A stretch of 64,000 nt of DNA from Eisenbergiella tayi (lineage in GTDB: Bacteria > Bacillota > Clostridia > Lachnospirales > Lachnospiraceae): contig NZ_MPDJ01000005.1 in the NCBI RefSeq assembly GCF_001881565.1, positions 766,452 through 830,451 on the forward strand, read 5' to 3'. The translations under genes were made by a program, and so were the position numbers. The notes beneath the pieces were generated by a model, which was not told the DNA's origin, did not search any database, and was given only the letters and a program-made list of their open reading frames with translations. This document shows, piece after piece, positions 1 to 8,742 of this stretch. How positions within the stretch are numbered: position 1 is the first letter of the stretch; every line of letters begins with the position of its first letter.

Positions 1-759
1 ATAATGCTCTGCAATACAGCGCCATGCCAGATCGTTGAGATCTGCAAATAATTTCAGGCATTCTTCGTCCTTAATATAGCATACCATCGACGCAATATCA
101 TCAATGACAACCCATGTATAGGAGGGACTGTTATATTCCTGATAGCAGCCATGCCCTATGTTGAATTCGTAAAGCTTTTTAAGACGCTCCTTTGCATATT
201 TCACCAGATATGCCTCTCTTAAATTTTCCCCGGCCGCCAGTGTTACGAGAGTTCCCATTATGGAAATATTAGTGTAATGCGGCCCCATATTCCTCCTGAT
301 AATTGAATTGCAGGCATGGATAATCGCTTCCCTTATCATCTGTTTCAGATCACAAGGAAGAGAATCTCCGAATTCCACATAAATTTGAATCAGACGCTTT
401 CCACAGAAATCAGCCCAGTTCCAATCAGGCGGAGCCATCTCATCCAGAGATTCCTCTACGAAATAAGACCAGATTCCATATGTATCATTATCCGGGTTTG
501 TATCCTGCAGCGGCACCACCTTGTACAGAATTTGGACAGCCCGCTCCACATCGCCCTCTCTGCCGCAGTTCATCAATTCATAGGCATATCCCAGAGATGC
601 ATTGGTGGAATGTACGTACTGATTTACCAACTGACTGTGATAACCATTCTCACCACGCCATTCCCTCATCATTTTCACATCATCATCATAATCGGCATCA
701 GCCTTTTTCATAATCCCTTCATACAGCTTCTTTTCTTTCTCATTTTTGAAATAAAGCAT
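1..759 (-). CDS. Unknown protein of pectin operon (partial, 3' end outside window)
   Basis: This reading frame stays open from an ATG at 759 to the window edge, so its C-terminus is not seen. GGAGGA about 6 bases before the ATG supports the start. The visible 253 residues are soluble and look mostly helical, with many Trp and Tyr (for example YGIWSYFVEES and DWNWADF), as in (alpha/alpha) barrel carbohydrate enzymes, but I do not recognise a family. It follows the AraC gene by 12 bases and is last visible in the pectin operon, so a role in pectin or rhamnogalacturonan oligosaccharide breakdown is inferred from context only. Confidence 0.7.
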   Translation of the reverse strand, partial: MLYFKNEKEKKLYEGIMKKADADYDDDVKMMREWRGENGYHSQLVNQYVHSTNASLGYAYELMNCGREGDVERAVQILYKVVPLQDTNPDNDTYGIWSYFVEESLDEMAPPDWNWADFCGKRLIQIYVEFGDSLPCDLKQMIREAIIHACNSIIRRNMGPHYTNISIMGTLVTLAAGENLREAYLVKYAKERLKKLYEFNIGHGCYQEYNSPSYTWVVIDDIASMVCYIKDEECLKLFADLNDLAWRCIAEHY

Positions 760-771
760 GATTCTCCTCCA

Positions 772-1629
772 TCAACGCCTTCTTAACTTCCCGTACTGCT
801 TCGGCGTAATTCCCATAATCTTTTTAAAAGTCCTGATAAAATGGGATTCATCCGCATATCCCACCATTTCACACACTTTAATTACCGAATATCCTCTCGC
901 AAGATATTCCCTTGACCTCATGATACGGGACAAGATAATATATTCATTTGGCGTCATTCCAATTTCTTCTTTAAACAGTCTGATCAGCTGGGCCTTACTG
1001 ATAAACAGAAAATCAGCCAGATCATCCAGCAGGATCGTTTCCTCAATATGTTCTTTAATAAAAGCGAATACCGGCTGCAGGCGCCGTGATGCTTCCATCT
1101 GCCGAGTATTCTCCGTTTCTCCTTCAAAGTAACCGCTGCAGAGGATTACAATCTGAGCGAGCGCAAGTTTCCTCAGCATAATCTCCCCATATCTTTTTCC
1201 CCTGAGGAATTGTTGAAGCCGTTCAATAACACTTACCAGCTCCTGCACCTGTTCCTCCGTCAGCTGTATACACCGCGGCCTGTCTGCAGGACGATTAATA
1301 AAACTGTGAAATACTTCTTCATCCATTCCCAGATCCGATATAAAGTCCGGAATAAATGAAACGATGTAACGTTCATACATGCCTTCAGGCGGAGCAAAGG
1401 TTCGATGCAGTTCTCTGTTGTTAGCCAGTATCAGTCCGCCCCTGTCCAGACGGTAGGACTTTTCCTCAAAGGAAAAAACACAACCGTCAGACATGGACAG
1501 AAATATCTCAAAACCATCATGAAAATGCAGATTCGGCATCTTGTGCATGCTTGCAAGACAGAGTCCATGTGTCACAAATACATTTTCTTCATACAATTCC
1601 TGAATTGCATAATGCTCTCTTTCGTTCAT
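772..1629 (-). CDS. AraC-family transcriptional regulator, cupin sensor
   Basis: A 285-residue protein with an N-terminal cupin-like sugar-sensing half (HFHDGFEIFLSMSDG near residue 35) and two C-terminal helix-turn-helix motifs of the AraC type (ILLDDLADFLFISKAQLIRLFKEEIG and the YSVIKVCEMVGYADESHFIRTFKK region, shown here only to locate the motifs). It lies between the GH105 gene and the unknown terminal gene, so it probably regulates this pectin operon in response to an uronate oligosaccharide. The ligand is inferred from neighbours, not seen. Confidence 0.88.
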   Translation of the reverse strand: MNEREHYAIQELYEENVFVTHGLCLASMHKMPNLHFHDGFEIFLSMSDGCVFSFEEKSYRLDRGGLILANNRELHRTFAPPEGMYERYIVSFIPDFISDLGMDEEVFHSFINRPADRPRCIQLTEEQVQELVSVIERLQQFLRGKRYGEIMLRKLALAQIVILCSGYFEGETENTRQMEASRRLQPVFAFIKEHIEETILLDDLADFLFISKAQLIRLFKEEIGMTPNEYIILSRIMRSREYLARGYSVIKVCEMVGYADESHFIRTFKKIMGITPKQYGKLRRR

Positions 1630-1666
1630 TTTGCTCCTTTGCCGCTGTCTGCCGGTTTTCTGACTA

Positions 1667-2680
1667 TCATGTCAATTCTGCCAGTGCAAGCGCCATCAGC
1701 CCCTGTCCATACAGAGTCGGACACTGTTCAATCTGTTTATATTGCTCCGGAGAATCCATAACAGGTGTGCCTGTAGATACCTTCTGTACATTACCGTCTT
1801 TATCAATATAATCCATCAGGACCGCATAGGTCCTGTCAGAAATTTCCTGATACCGCCTGTCAATATAACCTGCATCCGCAGCCCTGCGGATGCCACATGC
1901 GATTCCGGCACAGGCAGACAGCTCATCATAAGAATCCGGATCATTGATTATGGTTCCATACAGACCATTTTTGCGCTGCCATTTTCCCAAGCCCAACACA
2001 TGCCTCTCCAGCCTGGAAAGAACCTGATCCCTGCCTTCAAATTCTCCCGCCTCACGAAGGATCTCTACAGTGCTGTATATGATCCAGGCGTTTGCCCTTC
2101 CCCAGTAAACACTGCTCATATGGTTTCTCTGCGCTCCGTTCCATCCATGGTAATAGAGGTAATCTTCCTCACTCCAAAGGTATTTCTGATGTAGAATTAG
2201 TTGTTTAACCGCAAAATCTGTATATTTTTTTTCACCTGTCATTTTACCAAAACGAGCGAGAAAGATACAGACCATAAAAAGGGTATCCGCCCACATCTGA
2301 TCTCCGAAGGCATCCACCTTCTCGGTAACAGTATGCTCCAATCCTCCATCCACCGTGATCGGTGCCTCTGTCAAAACAAATTCCGCAATATCAAAGCAGA
2401 CCTTTCCATATCTTTTATCTCCTGTTTTCCGGTATAATTCCATCATCGTGAGAATTGGATCCGTTGAATTTACGGTTTTCTGAACATATGCTTCCTCCAA
2501 ATGTCTCTCCGCCCAATCCAGCAGGAAATTCAGATATTCCGCCTTCCCTGTCACCTCATATGCTCTCCAAATCCCATACAGGCCTACACCCGGTACCCAG
2601 TCAAAATGATGGATGTTCATATTCCAATCCATATCTGTTCCATAAATAATACGGTCAATCACTTTTTCCAGTTCTTTCAT
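1667..2680 (-). CDS. GH105-type unsaturated glucuronyl/rhamnogalacturonyl hydrolase
   Basis: A 337-residue (alpha/alpha)6-barrel protein of the YteR/YesR type. Visible landmarks are the MWADTLFM motif, which carries the acid Asp in this family, YYHGWNG, and the YWGRANAW motif. Family members hydrate the 4,5-unsaturated uronic acid left at oligosaccharide ends by pectate or rhamnogalacturonan lyases. There is no signal peptide, so it acts in the cytoplasm on imported oligosaccharides. The length is typical for the family. It directly follows the oligogalacturonate lyase-like gene, which makes unsaturated products, and this strengthens the call. Confidence 0.85.
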   Translation of the reverse strand: MKELEKVIDRIIYGTDMDWNMNIHHFDWVPGVGLYGIWRAYEVTGKAEYLNFLLDWAERHLEEAYVQKTVNSTDPILTMMELYRKTGDKRYGKVCFDIAEFVLTEAPITVDGGLEHTVTEKVDAFGDQMWADTLFMVCIFLARFGKMTGEKKYTDFAVKQLILHQKYLWSEEDYLYYHGWNGAQRNHMSSVYWGRANAWIIYSTVEILREAGEFEGRDQVLSRLERHVLGLGKWQRKNGLYGTIINDPDSYDELSACAGIACGIRRAADAGYIDRRYQEISDRTYAVLMDYIDKDGNVQKVSTGTPVMDSPEQYKQIEQCPTLYGQGLMALALAELT

Positions 2681-2700
2681 TTACATCTGTTCTCCCGTCT

Positions 2701-3780
2701 TTATTTCAGCTTCAACTGTGCAAGATCTATGATTCCCACGCACAAGTTTCCATTTTCACTGAGTATTTCGAAGCAGATCTTACTGCCGTTTTCATTGAAC
2801 ACCGGATGAGGATGACAGGGATGCGTCCAGTTTGTCCTTGCAGACACCAGAGGAGTCTCACTTCCCTTTTTCTGGTCGATCAATACTACATCACTATAAT
2901 CCCCGCCGATTTGTGTATCTGCCGCAAGCAGATTACCATCCGGTGATACCCCCACATGCCAGTAATCATAACCAGAAGCAATACACCGGCTTTCCTTCGT
3001 GTACACATCAAGATACCAAACACCCCTGGGAAGAATAGTTGTAGAAATATATTTGATAAAATACATTCCTTTTCCGTCAGGGCTCCACATCTCATGTCCT
3101 ACACACTCACCGTTGTTACCATCCTCATTCAGCCTCTGGCGCAGAATATTTTCCACATATCCCGTATCCACATCTGCCATCCAAAGCCGATTGGTAATAT
3201 ACTGCGTCGTTCCCTCATGGCAGAAAAAGATTTTATTGTGATCCTGAGGGCTGACCATCACATGTGTAATATCAGCAAAAGGCTTTGCAAAACCTCCTCG
3301 ATAAACTTCTTTATGCTCTCCGGTTACCGTATTGAGCTGACCCACTGATGTAGTACCGTCTCCGTAGCACCAGGACACGCTGATTCTCTTTTCATCCTCA
3401 GATACACTGATAGGGCCGGACAGCTCGTATTCACCTTCCCAAAGTACTTCCGTTTTCTTCGTCTTAATATTCGTCTTTTGCACTTTATTTTTCCAAAACT
3501 GATACAAACTCCCGCCGCGGACATAGAACTCCGGCCATCTGCCGGCACAGATTATTTCCTCCTCCCCAGTGTTCAGATCTGTTCTTACGAAATCACAACA
3601 ATGATCCGTCAGACCTCTGACACGGGCTGTAATGATTGCATCATTTCCATCCCAACAGTTCCCCGTCACATAGCAGTGTGCCGCATGACCATTCGGCTGC
3701 TCTAATATATAGTATGCGGTTCCGAATTTCTCACAGATACATCCATGAATATTCCCTGTTTCTTTCATCTCTTTTCCCAC
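2701..3780 (-). CDS. Oligogalacturonate lyase-like protein (PL22-type beta-propeller)
   Basis: A 359-residue protein without signal peptide, built of repeated WD40-like blades. VGHEMWSPDGKG near residue 230 and HPCHPHPVFNENGS near residue 325 match the histidine-rich metal site of oligogalacturonate lyases, which split short galacturonate oligomers in the cytoplasm. It sits between the binding-protein gene and the GH105 hydrolase, so lyase and unsaturated-uronide hydrolase would act in sequence on imported pectin fragments. The call rests on motif pattern and context; another propeller enzyme acting on uronides is the alternative. Confidence 0.75.
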   Translation of the reverse strand: MGKEMKETGNIHGCICEKFGTAYYILEQPNGHAAHCYVTGNCWDGNDAIITARVRGLTDHCCDFVRTDLNTGEEEIICAGRWPEFYVRGGSLYQFWKNKVQKTNIKTKKTEVLWEGEYELSGPISVSEDEKRISVSWCYGDGTTSVGQLNTVTGEHKEVYRGGFAKPFADITHVMVSPQDHNKIFFCHEGTTQYITNRLWMADVDTGYVENILRQRLNEDGNNGECVGHEMWSPDGKGMYFIKYISTTILPRGVWYLDVYTKESRCIASGYDYWHVGVSPDGNLLAADTQIGGDYSDVVLIDQKKGSETPLVSARTNWTHPCHPHPVFNENGSKICFEILSENGNLCVGIIDLAQLKLK

Positions 3781-3801
3781 CTGCCCTTTTGTTGTGTAAA
3801 A

Positions 3802-3834
3802 GAATGCCAGCGACTGTAACAGTCACTGACATTC
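3802..3834 (-). terminator. Attenuating hairpin between binding protein and lyase genes
   Basis: Two 15-base arms (3802-3816 and 3820-3834) pair with only two wobble or mismatch positions around a 3-base loop. On the minus strand the stem is followed by TTTTACAC. It sits in the 76-base gap after the binding-protein gene, where partial termination or 3'-end protection would keep binding protein in excess over the enzymes. Confidence 0.65.
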
Positions 3835-3856
3835 TCCTGTTTACCAATCGAATTTA

Positions 3857-5476
3857 TTAAAAGGAATCCTTATTTGAGTCATACCATGCCTGTCTTTCCT
3901 TCAATACCTCTTCCAGTCCCAGAACCTCCTGCTCACTCTTAATCTCAGCCAGGCCATCCTCAACCGAATAGCTGGAATCAGATATCATTTTAGCTTCAAT
4001 TGAGGTCAGAATTGAATTGAAATCTGCATTATATTTACTGGAAAGCTCAGTGGATGGTGTATAGGGCACATCACGGCGGAATTTATTCTTCATTGCGGTT
4101 TCCAAACCCAGGGCACGCAGTTTTGCATATTCCTGGGAAAGCTCATCCTGCGCACTTGTTACTGAGATATAGGTCTCTACATCATCAATCACTTCATCGC
4201 GGATAATCGCATACTCGCCTGCATAAGCCACCTCTTTCTGAAACTTGTTAACATCAATCTGCTGAGGATATCCGTCTACTAAGTTATAATGAACACCTTC
4301 TTCCCCATATACAACACTCATCCAGCCTTCCTCAAGTATCCAGTCAAGGAACTTCATAACTGCTTCCGGATTATCACAATCTTTATTCATGCAGATCATA
4401 CTCATTGCAGGCGGTTCCTGATATAAGCCAAATTTACCGTACTTACTCTCCACAGGTTCAAAAGGTACCAACTCCGCTTCAGGTACATTTGCCTTCAGCT
4501 CTCTCCATTCGGACTCCTGATTGTAATTACCAAGGTAAATTCCGATTTTTCCGGTTACCAAAAGCTGACGCTGGCGCTCATAATTGGTGTCCGTCACATA
4601 CTCCGGATCAATTACCCCGTTCTCATACCAGCTCTTCAATAATCTGAATGTATCCGCATAGCCCTCAGAACCAACCCAATCTCCTACCACGCCATTTTCC
4701 ACCATCATCGCCTCAGAGGGCTGACCAAACATGGATTTCATAATCGTCCAGTTATTGTAGTTAAATCCAATGCCGAATGTATCATCTTGGCCATTGCCGT
4801 CCGGATCATTCTTTGTGAAGGCAAGCGCCACCTCGTTAAGTTCATCTATTGTAGTCGGTGTATCCAGTCCCAGATTATCCAGCCAGTCCTGACGGATCCA
4901 CATGCCGTGATTTGCAACACCCAGAGGGGTTCTGGCGCTGGTCATGCCATACATTTTCCCATCTCCTGCTGTTATATAAGGTTTCAATTCAGGATGCTCC
5001 TCCAGATACTGCTTATAAGTTGTACTATACTGCTCCACATACTCATCCACAGGCTGAATGACATCCTGCACTACCAGATTATCCATAAATGTTTTACCAA
5101 ACTCCCAAACCAGGTCAGGTGCTTCACCACTGGCAAACAACGCATTTATTTTGGCAACTGATTCTGTACGTGGTACGGGAACCCATTTTACCTTTACAGG
5201 ACTGTTCTCGTTAATATACTCCGTCCAGCGATTTTGTTCCATATTTCCTTCTTCAGCCGGACATTTGCCTCTCTCCAGAATTGTAATACTGATCTCCGGC
5301 TTCTCTCCATCAATAGAGCCCCCGTCCGTCTTCTGGCTTCCCATATCATCCGCACCACCCCCTGTCTCACTCTTTGCCGCGGTGTCTTCTGTTTTCTCAT
5401 TTCCACAGCCGGAAAAAATGGTTCCTGCTGTAAGCACCAATGTAAGAGCCATTGCCGCTATCCTACTTTTTCTCAT
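3857..5476 (-). CDS. ABC transporter extracellular solute-binding lipoprotein (pectin operon)
   Basis: The start is the ATG at 5476, eight bases after GAAGGAGG; a TTG six codons earlier overlaps the ribosome binding site. The protein (539 residues) begins with a short basic stretch, a hydrophobic helix and a lipobox ending in FSGCGNE, so it should be lipid-anchored outside the cell. The rest matches the large LplA/YtcQ-type family-1 binding proteins (VKWVPVPRTESVAKINALFASGEAPDLV region). It lies downstream of two LplB/LplC-type permeases and upstream of pectin enzymes, so pectin-derived oligosaccharides are the likely ligand. No ATP-binding subunit is nearby; a shared MsmK-type ATPase encoded elsewhere is usual for this transporter class. 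Confidence 0.92.
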   Translation of the reverse strand: MRKSRIAAMALTLVLTAGTIFSGCGNEKTEDTAAKSETGGGADDMGSQKTDGGSIDGEKPEISITILERGKCPAEEGNMEQNRWTEYINENSPVKVKWVPVPRTESVAKINALFASGEAPDLVWEFGKTFMDNLVVQDVIQPVDEYVEQYSTTYKQYLEEHPELKPYITAGDGKMYGMTSARTPLGVANHGMWIRQDWLDNLGLDTPTTIDELNEVALAFTKNDPDGNGQDDTFGIGFNYNNWTIMKSMFGQPSEAMMVENGVVGDWVGSEGYADTFRLLKSWYENGVIDPEYVTDTNYERQRQLLVTGKIGIYLGNYNQESEWRELKANVPEAELVPFEPVESKYGKFGLYQEPPAMSMICMNKDCDNPEAVMKFLDWILEEGWMSVVYGEEGVHYNLVDGYPQQIDVNKFQKEVAYAGEYAIIRDEVIDDVETYISVTSAQDELSQEYAKLRALGLETAMKNKFRRDVPYTPSTELSSKYNADFNSILTSIEAKMISDSSYSVEDGLAEIKSEQEVLGLEEVLKERQAWYDSNKDSF

Positions 5477-5515
5477 TGTGTTGCCCTCCTTCAATCATTG
5501 TTTATTTTAATGTAA

Positions 5516-5545
5516 CGGTTCGGGGCGGTGCACCAACCCGAACCG
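5516..5545 (-). terminator. Hairpin between permease and binding protein genes
   Basis: CGGTTCGGG (5516-5524) and CCCGAACCG (5537-5545) form a perfect 9-bp GC-rich stem with a 12-base loop in the intergenic gap. There is no clear T-run after it, so it may stabilise or separate mRNA segments rather than end transcription. Confidence 0.55.
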
Positions 5546-5574
5546 CAACGTTTTGTTAACGAATCATCCTGCAG

Positions 5575-6483
5575 TTATCCTTTAATAGAACCAATCATTG
5601 CACCCTTCACGAAATATTTCTGAAGGAACGGATATACCAATACAATAGGAAGTGTCACCACCAATATTGATGCAGCCTTATAAGTTTCTGCTGCTATAAA
5701 AGTGGAATCCACTAATCCTTCTCCCGCGCTTACTTCTATCATTTTCGCCGTGTCCAGCATCTGTTTCAGTTTTACCATCATCGGAAATTTATTGGTGGAA
5801 CTCAAATACAGCATAGGATTAAAGTAAGCATTCCACCAGCCGACTGCATAGAACAAAACCATGGTTGCAATAACTGCCTTGGATACCGGAACAACTACTT
5901 TCAGCAGAATCGTCGGTTCATTCGCTCCGTCAATAGAAGCTGCCTCACACAAACTTTCCGGTACACTCTCAAACGAAGTTTTCATCACTATCATGTTATA
6001 AGTACTGATTAACCCCATCAGCCACAGGCCGCTAAAGGTATCCATCAAATGCAATGACTTAATCAAAATAAAATTTGGAATCATCCCTCCCGAAAACAGC
6101 ATGGTAAAAACAATCATTCCTACAAAGATCTTTCGTCCTCGCAGTCTTCGCTTTGACAATGCGTATGCTGCCAGAGTAGTGGCAAATACATTTAAGAATG
6201 TGCCTACCACAGTCAGAACCACTGTATTTTTCATGGATGCGAAGATCTGCCCATCAAGAAGAAGCTGTCGATAAGCATCCACATTAAACTCAATCGGCCA
6301 GAGTACAACCTCACCCGCACCAACCGCACGGCTGGAACTGAAAGATACGGCAATTACATTTACAAACGGATACAGAGCCGCAAGTGTGAAAAGTATCAGT
6401 ACCGTATAGACAATAACCATGAAAATTTGTTCGCTTATTGACATTTTTATTTTTGATTTCTTAGTTTTGATTCTGCCTGCCAC
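5575..6483 (-). CDS. ABC transporter permease, LplC/YcjP type (pectin operon)
   Basis: The likely start is the GTG at 6483, preceded by AAAGGGGGATTCTTT; a GTG nine codons upstream is possible but lacks that spacing. The protein has six predicted membrane helices and the EAA loop (ESVPESLCEAASIDGANE) that contacts the ATPase. It ends in FVKGAMIGSIKG, typical of LplC-type sugar permeases. It is the partner of the permease just upstream, with which its longer start version overlaps. Confidence 0.93.
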   Translation of the reverse strand: MAGRIKTKKSKIKMSISEQIFMVIVYTVLILFTLAALYPFVNVIAVSFSSSRAVGAGEVVLWPIEFNVDAYRQLLLDGQIFASMKNTVVLTVVGTFLNVFATTLAAYALSKRRLRGRKIFVGMIVFTMLFSGGMIPNFILIKSLHLMDTFSGLWLMGLISTYNMIVMKTSFESVPESLCEAASIDGANEPTILLKVVVPVSKAVIATMVLFYAVGWWNAYFNPMLYLSSTNKFPMMVKLKQMLDTAKMIEVSAGEGLVDSTFIAAETYKAASILVVTLPIVLVYPFLQKYFVKGAMIGSIKG

Positions 6484-6503
6484 AAAGAATCCCCCTTTCG
6501 TTA

Positions 6504-7451
6504 TTACCACAAACCTTCGCCGTTTATTTTTCTCGCAATTTTGTTTGTAGTGAACACAAGAATACAGCTGATTACTGACTGGAACAAACCGATTGCCGTG
6601 GTATAACTGTACTGCGCCCCCTCTATTCCGACACGGTATACATAGGTACTGATAACCTCCGCCACATCCCGAACAGCCGGGTTCATCAAAACATAAACCT
6701 GCTCAAATCCAATGTCCATCATGGAACCCATTCTCAAAATCAGCATTACCACGATTGTACTTTTCAGGCACGGCAGCGTAATGTACCAAATCTGCTTCAG
6801 CTTTCCTGCCCCGTCAATTCGGGCCGCCTCGTAAAGCTCCGGATCTATACCAGTGATAGCCGCCAGATAAACGATGGTTCCCCATCCGGCTCCCTGCCAG
6901 ATACCGGAGATGATAAACATGGCCGGCCACCACTCCTTCTTTCCCATAAAGTAAATGGGATTGCCGCCAAAAAACTTAATGATGGTATTAATTACACCTG
7001 TGCTGGGTGAGAGCATATCTATCAGGATACCGCCCAATACAACCCATGACATGAAGTGCGGAAGATACATAATACTCTGTGAAATTTTCTTAAAGCCTTT
7101 GGATTTTACCTCATTCAGAAAAATCGCCAAAATAATTGGAATTGGGAATCCGAAGATTACGCTTCCCGCATTCAGGAGCAGTGTATTTCTTAAAATGATT
7201 AAAAAATTATTTCCCGTAAACAGCCTCTTAAAATGCTCCAACCCCACCCACTTACTCTCAAAAAATCCTGTTGAAAATTTAAAATCCTGAAATGCCATTA
7301 TTGTACCGAACATAGGGACATATTTAAAAATAAAAAAGTACAACATAATAGGAATCAAGAAAATATAAAGCCATTTATCTCGTTTGATATCTTTTAATAA
7401 TGATCGCTTAGGAGCTATTTTTTTTGTATTTTTGCTCATCTTCTTGGGCAA
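6504..7451 (-). CDS. ABC transporter permease, LplB type (pectin operon)
   Basis: A 315-residue permease with a basic N-terminus, six membrane helices and an EAA loop (DPELYEAARIDGAGKLKQ). It is the first gene of the pectin operon. The start could be the TTG at 7451, about ten bases after AAAGGA, or the ATG at 7439. With the LplC-type partner it forms the membrane channel of a family-1 carbohydrate importer. Confidence 0.92.
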   Translation of the reverse strand: MPKKMSKNTKKIAPKRSLLKDIKRDKWLYIFLIPIMLYFFIFKYVPMFGTIMAFQDFKFSTGFFESKWVGLEHFKRLFTGNNFLIILRNTLLLNAGSVIFGFPIPIILAIFLNEVKSKGFKKISQSIMYLPHFMSWVVLGGILIDMLSPSTGVINTIIKFFGGNPIYFMGKKEWWPAMFIISGIWQGAGWGTIVYLAAITGIDPELYEAARIDGAGKLKQIWYITLPCLKSTIVVMLILRMGSMMDIGFEQVYVLMNPAVRDVAEVISTYVYRVGIEGAQYSYTTAIGLFQSVISCILVFTTNKIARKINGEGLW

Positions 7452-7527
7452 TTAGCACACATCCTTTCTTGTCTCAGTCTGCTTTTTATGTATTTAATAC
7501 AGTATCCGTGTTGCTTTTGTTGAATTT

Positions 7528-7556
7528 ATTATAGAAAATATTCTTAATATTGTATC
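7528..7556 (-). promoter_or_regulatory. Probable promoter of pectin operon
   Basis: On the minus strand a perfect TATAAT (7528-7533) lies 17 bases from a weak -35-like GATACA (7551-7556), about 70 bases before the first permease gene. A poor -35 box fits an operon that needs an AraC-type activator. The rest of the 7452-7724 gap is AT-rich, with no gene that I can support. Confidence 0.5.
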
Positions 7557-7724
7557 TGACTAAATCATCAAAAAATATGCGTATATTATCATATTATTAC
7601 AGAGTAAGCTTGAAACCACCCGGCCTCTCTTCAGGTCGCTTTTCACGGACAATCATACAAACCAATGAATCTATCATGCATTTTGATATTTTATTACGAT
7701 TTTTATTTAATAAAATATATAGGA

Positions 7725-7787
7725 AAAGGCTTTGAAGGCTTTCACTTCTCCGCATACCACAGAGAAATTCAAGCCTTCAAAGCCTTT
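7725..7787 (-). terminator. Terminator after AraC-GGDEF gene
   Basis: Perfect 17-base arms (7725-7741 and 7771-7787) are separated by 29 bases containing an inner TTCTC/GAGAA stem. On the minus strand the structure follows the stop of the AraC-GGDEF gene by about 50 bases and is followed by TTTTCC. It would end the second glycan operon before the pectin operon promoter. Confidence 0.7.
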
Positions 7788-7835
7788 AAAATCAATTCTA
7801 TTGTTCCATGCCGGGCATACACATATATACCCCTT

Positions 7836-8636
7836 CTATTTATTATCCAATATCGCCTGATGCAGCCACACAAACAGCTCATCATACTTCAAATGTCTGC
7901 CCTCAAATTTAGTAATCCCGGTATGCAATGCAAGCGGTATCTCCTGTCCTTCAAAACAAATCATTTCTCCGTTCATTCTGCCGATCCCATCTGCCAGTTC
8001 CTGAGCATAAGCGATATCCCGGCTGGCCGTCAGAAGCACAAACTCATCCCCGCCAATCCGGAAAATAATATCTTCATCTCCCGCACATTTTTCCATTCTC
8101 CTGACAGTCTCAAGTATAGCGAGATCCCCTGCCTTATATGAAATTTCATTAATCGGCACCAGCCCCTTTATATCACAGCAGATAAAATAACAGTCCTTCC
8201 GTTCCAAAAACAAATCATACAGTTCCGAAATATCTACAGGCTTCCTTTGCTTCATATAAGCATCTCCTTTTTCAAACGGCTGCAGCAGACGCGGAAAAAT
8301 ATCGGTAAACCTTTTCTCTTTTCGGAAAACGGACGGACTGCATCCCCAAACCTGTTGAAAAGCTCTGGTAAATGCCTCATGTGACTGGTAGCTGTAACGA
8401 AGGGCAATATCCAGGACAGTGGCTTCCGGATATCGTACCAGTTCCCTGGCCGCCTTCGTTATTCGCCTTTTTATTACATATTCCTTCACACCGTAATGAT
8501 ATACATTCCTGAACAGCTTCTCCAGCCCTGATTTGGAACAGAAACAATTTCTTGCCACGCTTTCCGCAGTAATCGTTTCACAAAGGTTCAATTCAATATA
8601 AGATAATGCATCTGCAAGCAGCTCCATATTGTTCAT
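7836..8636 (-). CDS. AraC-type HTH fused to GGDEF-like domain
   Basis: Residues 1 to about 115 hold two helix-turn-helix motifs of the AraC/MarA type (LCETITAESVARNCFCSKSG; SYQSHEAFTRAFQQVWGCSP). Residues 145 to 266 resemble a GGDEF domain, with CDIKGLVPINE as the usual substrate loop and an intact RIGGDEF active-site motif near residue 200. GGDEF domains make cyclic di-GMP or bind GTP. Whether this short one is active cannot be seen. No membrane segment or phosphoreceiver domain is present. It is the last gene of the second transporter operon, 106 bases after the membrane AraC sensor gene. Confidence 0.82.
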   Translation of the reverse strand: MNNMELLADALSYIELNLCETITAESVARNCFCSKSGLEKLFRNVYHYGVKEYVIKRRITKAARELVRYPEATVLDIALRYSYQSHEAFTRAFQQVWGCSPSVFRKEKRFTDIFPRLLQPFEKGDAYMKQRKPVDISELYDLFLERKDCYFICCDIKGLVPINEISYKAGDLAILETVRRMEKCAGDEDIIFRIGGDEFVLLTASRDIAYAQELADGIGRMNGEMICFEGQEIPLALHTGITKFEGRHLKYDELFVWLHQAILDNK

Positions 8637-8658
8637 AGAGGCCTCCTAATCTACAGCT

Positions 8659-8670
8659 AACGGTACCGTT
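8659..8670. promoter_or_regulatory. Perfect 12-bp palindrome in front of AraC-GGDEF gene
   Basis: AACGGTACCGTT is its own reverse complement and lies 23 bases before the AraC-GGDEF start, in a 106-base gap that also holds two copies of AAATGCTTGA. A binding site for a dimeric regulator is possible; nothing else supports it. Confidence 0.3.
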
Positions 8671-8742
8671 ATTGACAGAATAACAGCTTTGGCCCTGAAA
8701 TGCTTGATATTTCGGATAAATGCTTGACACATCCTATTCCGC

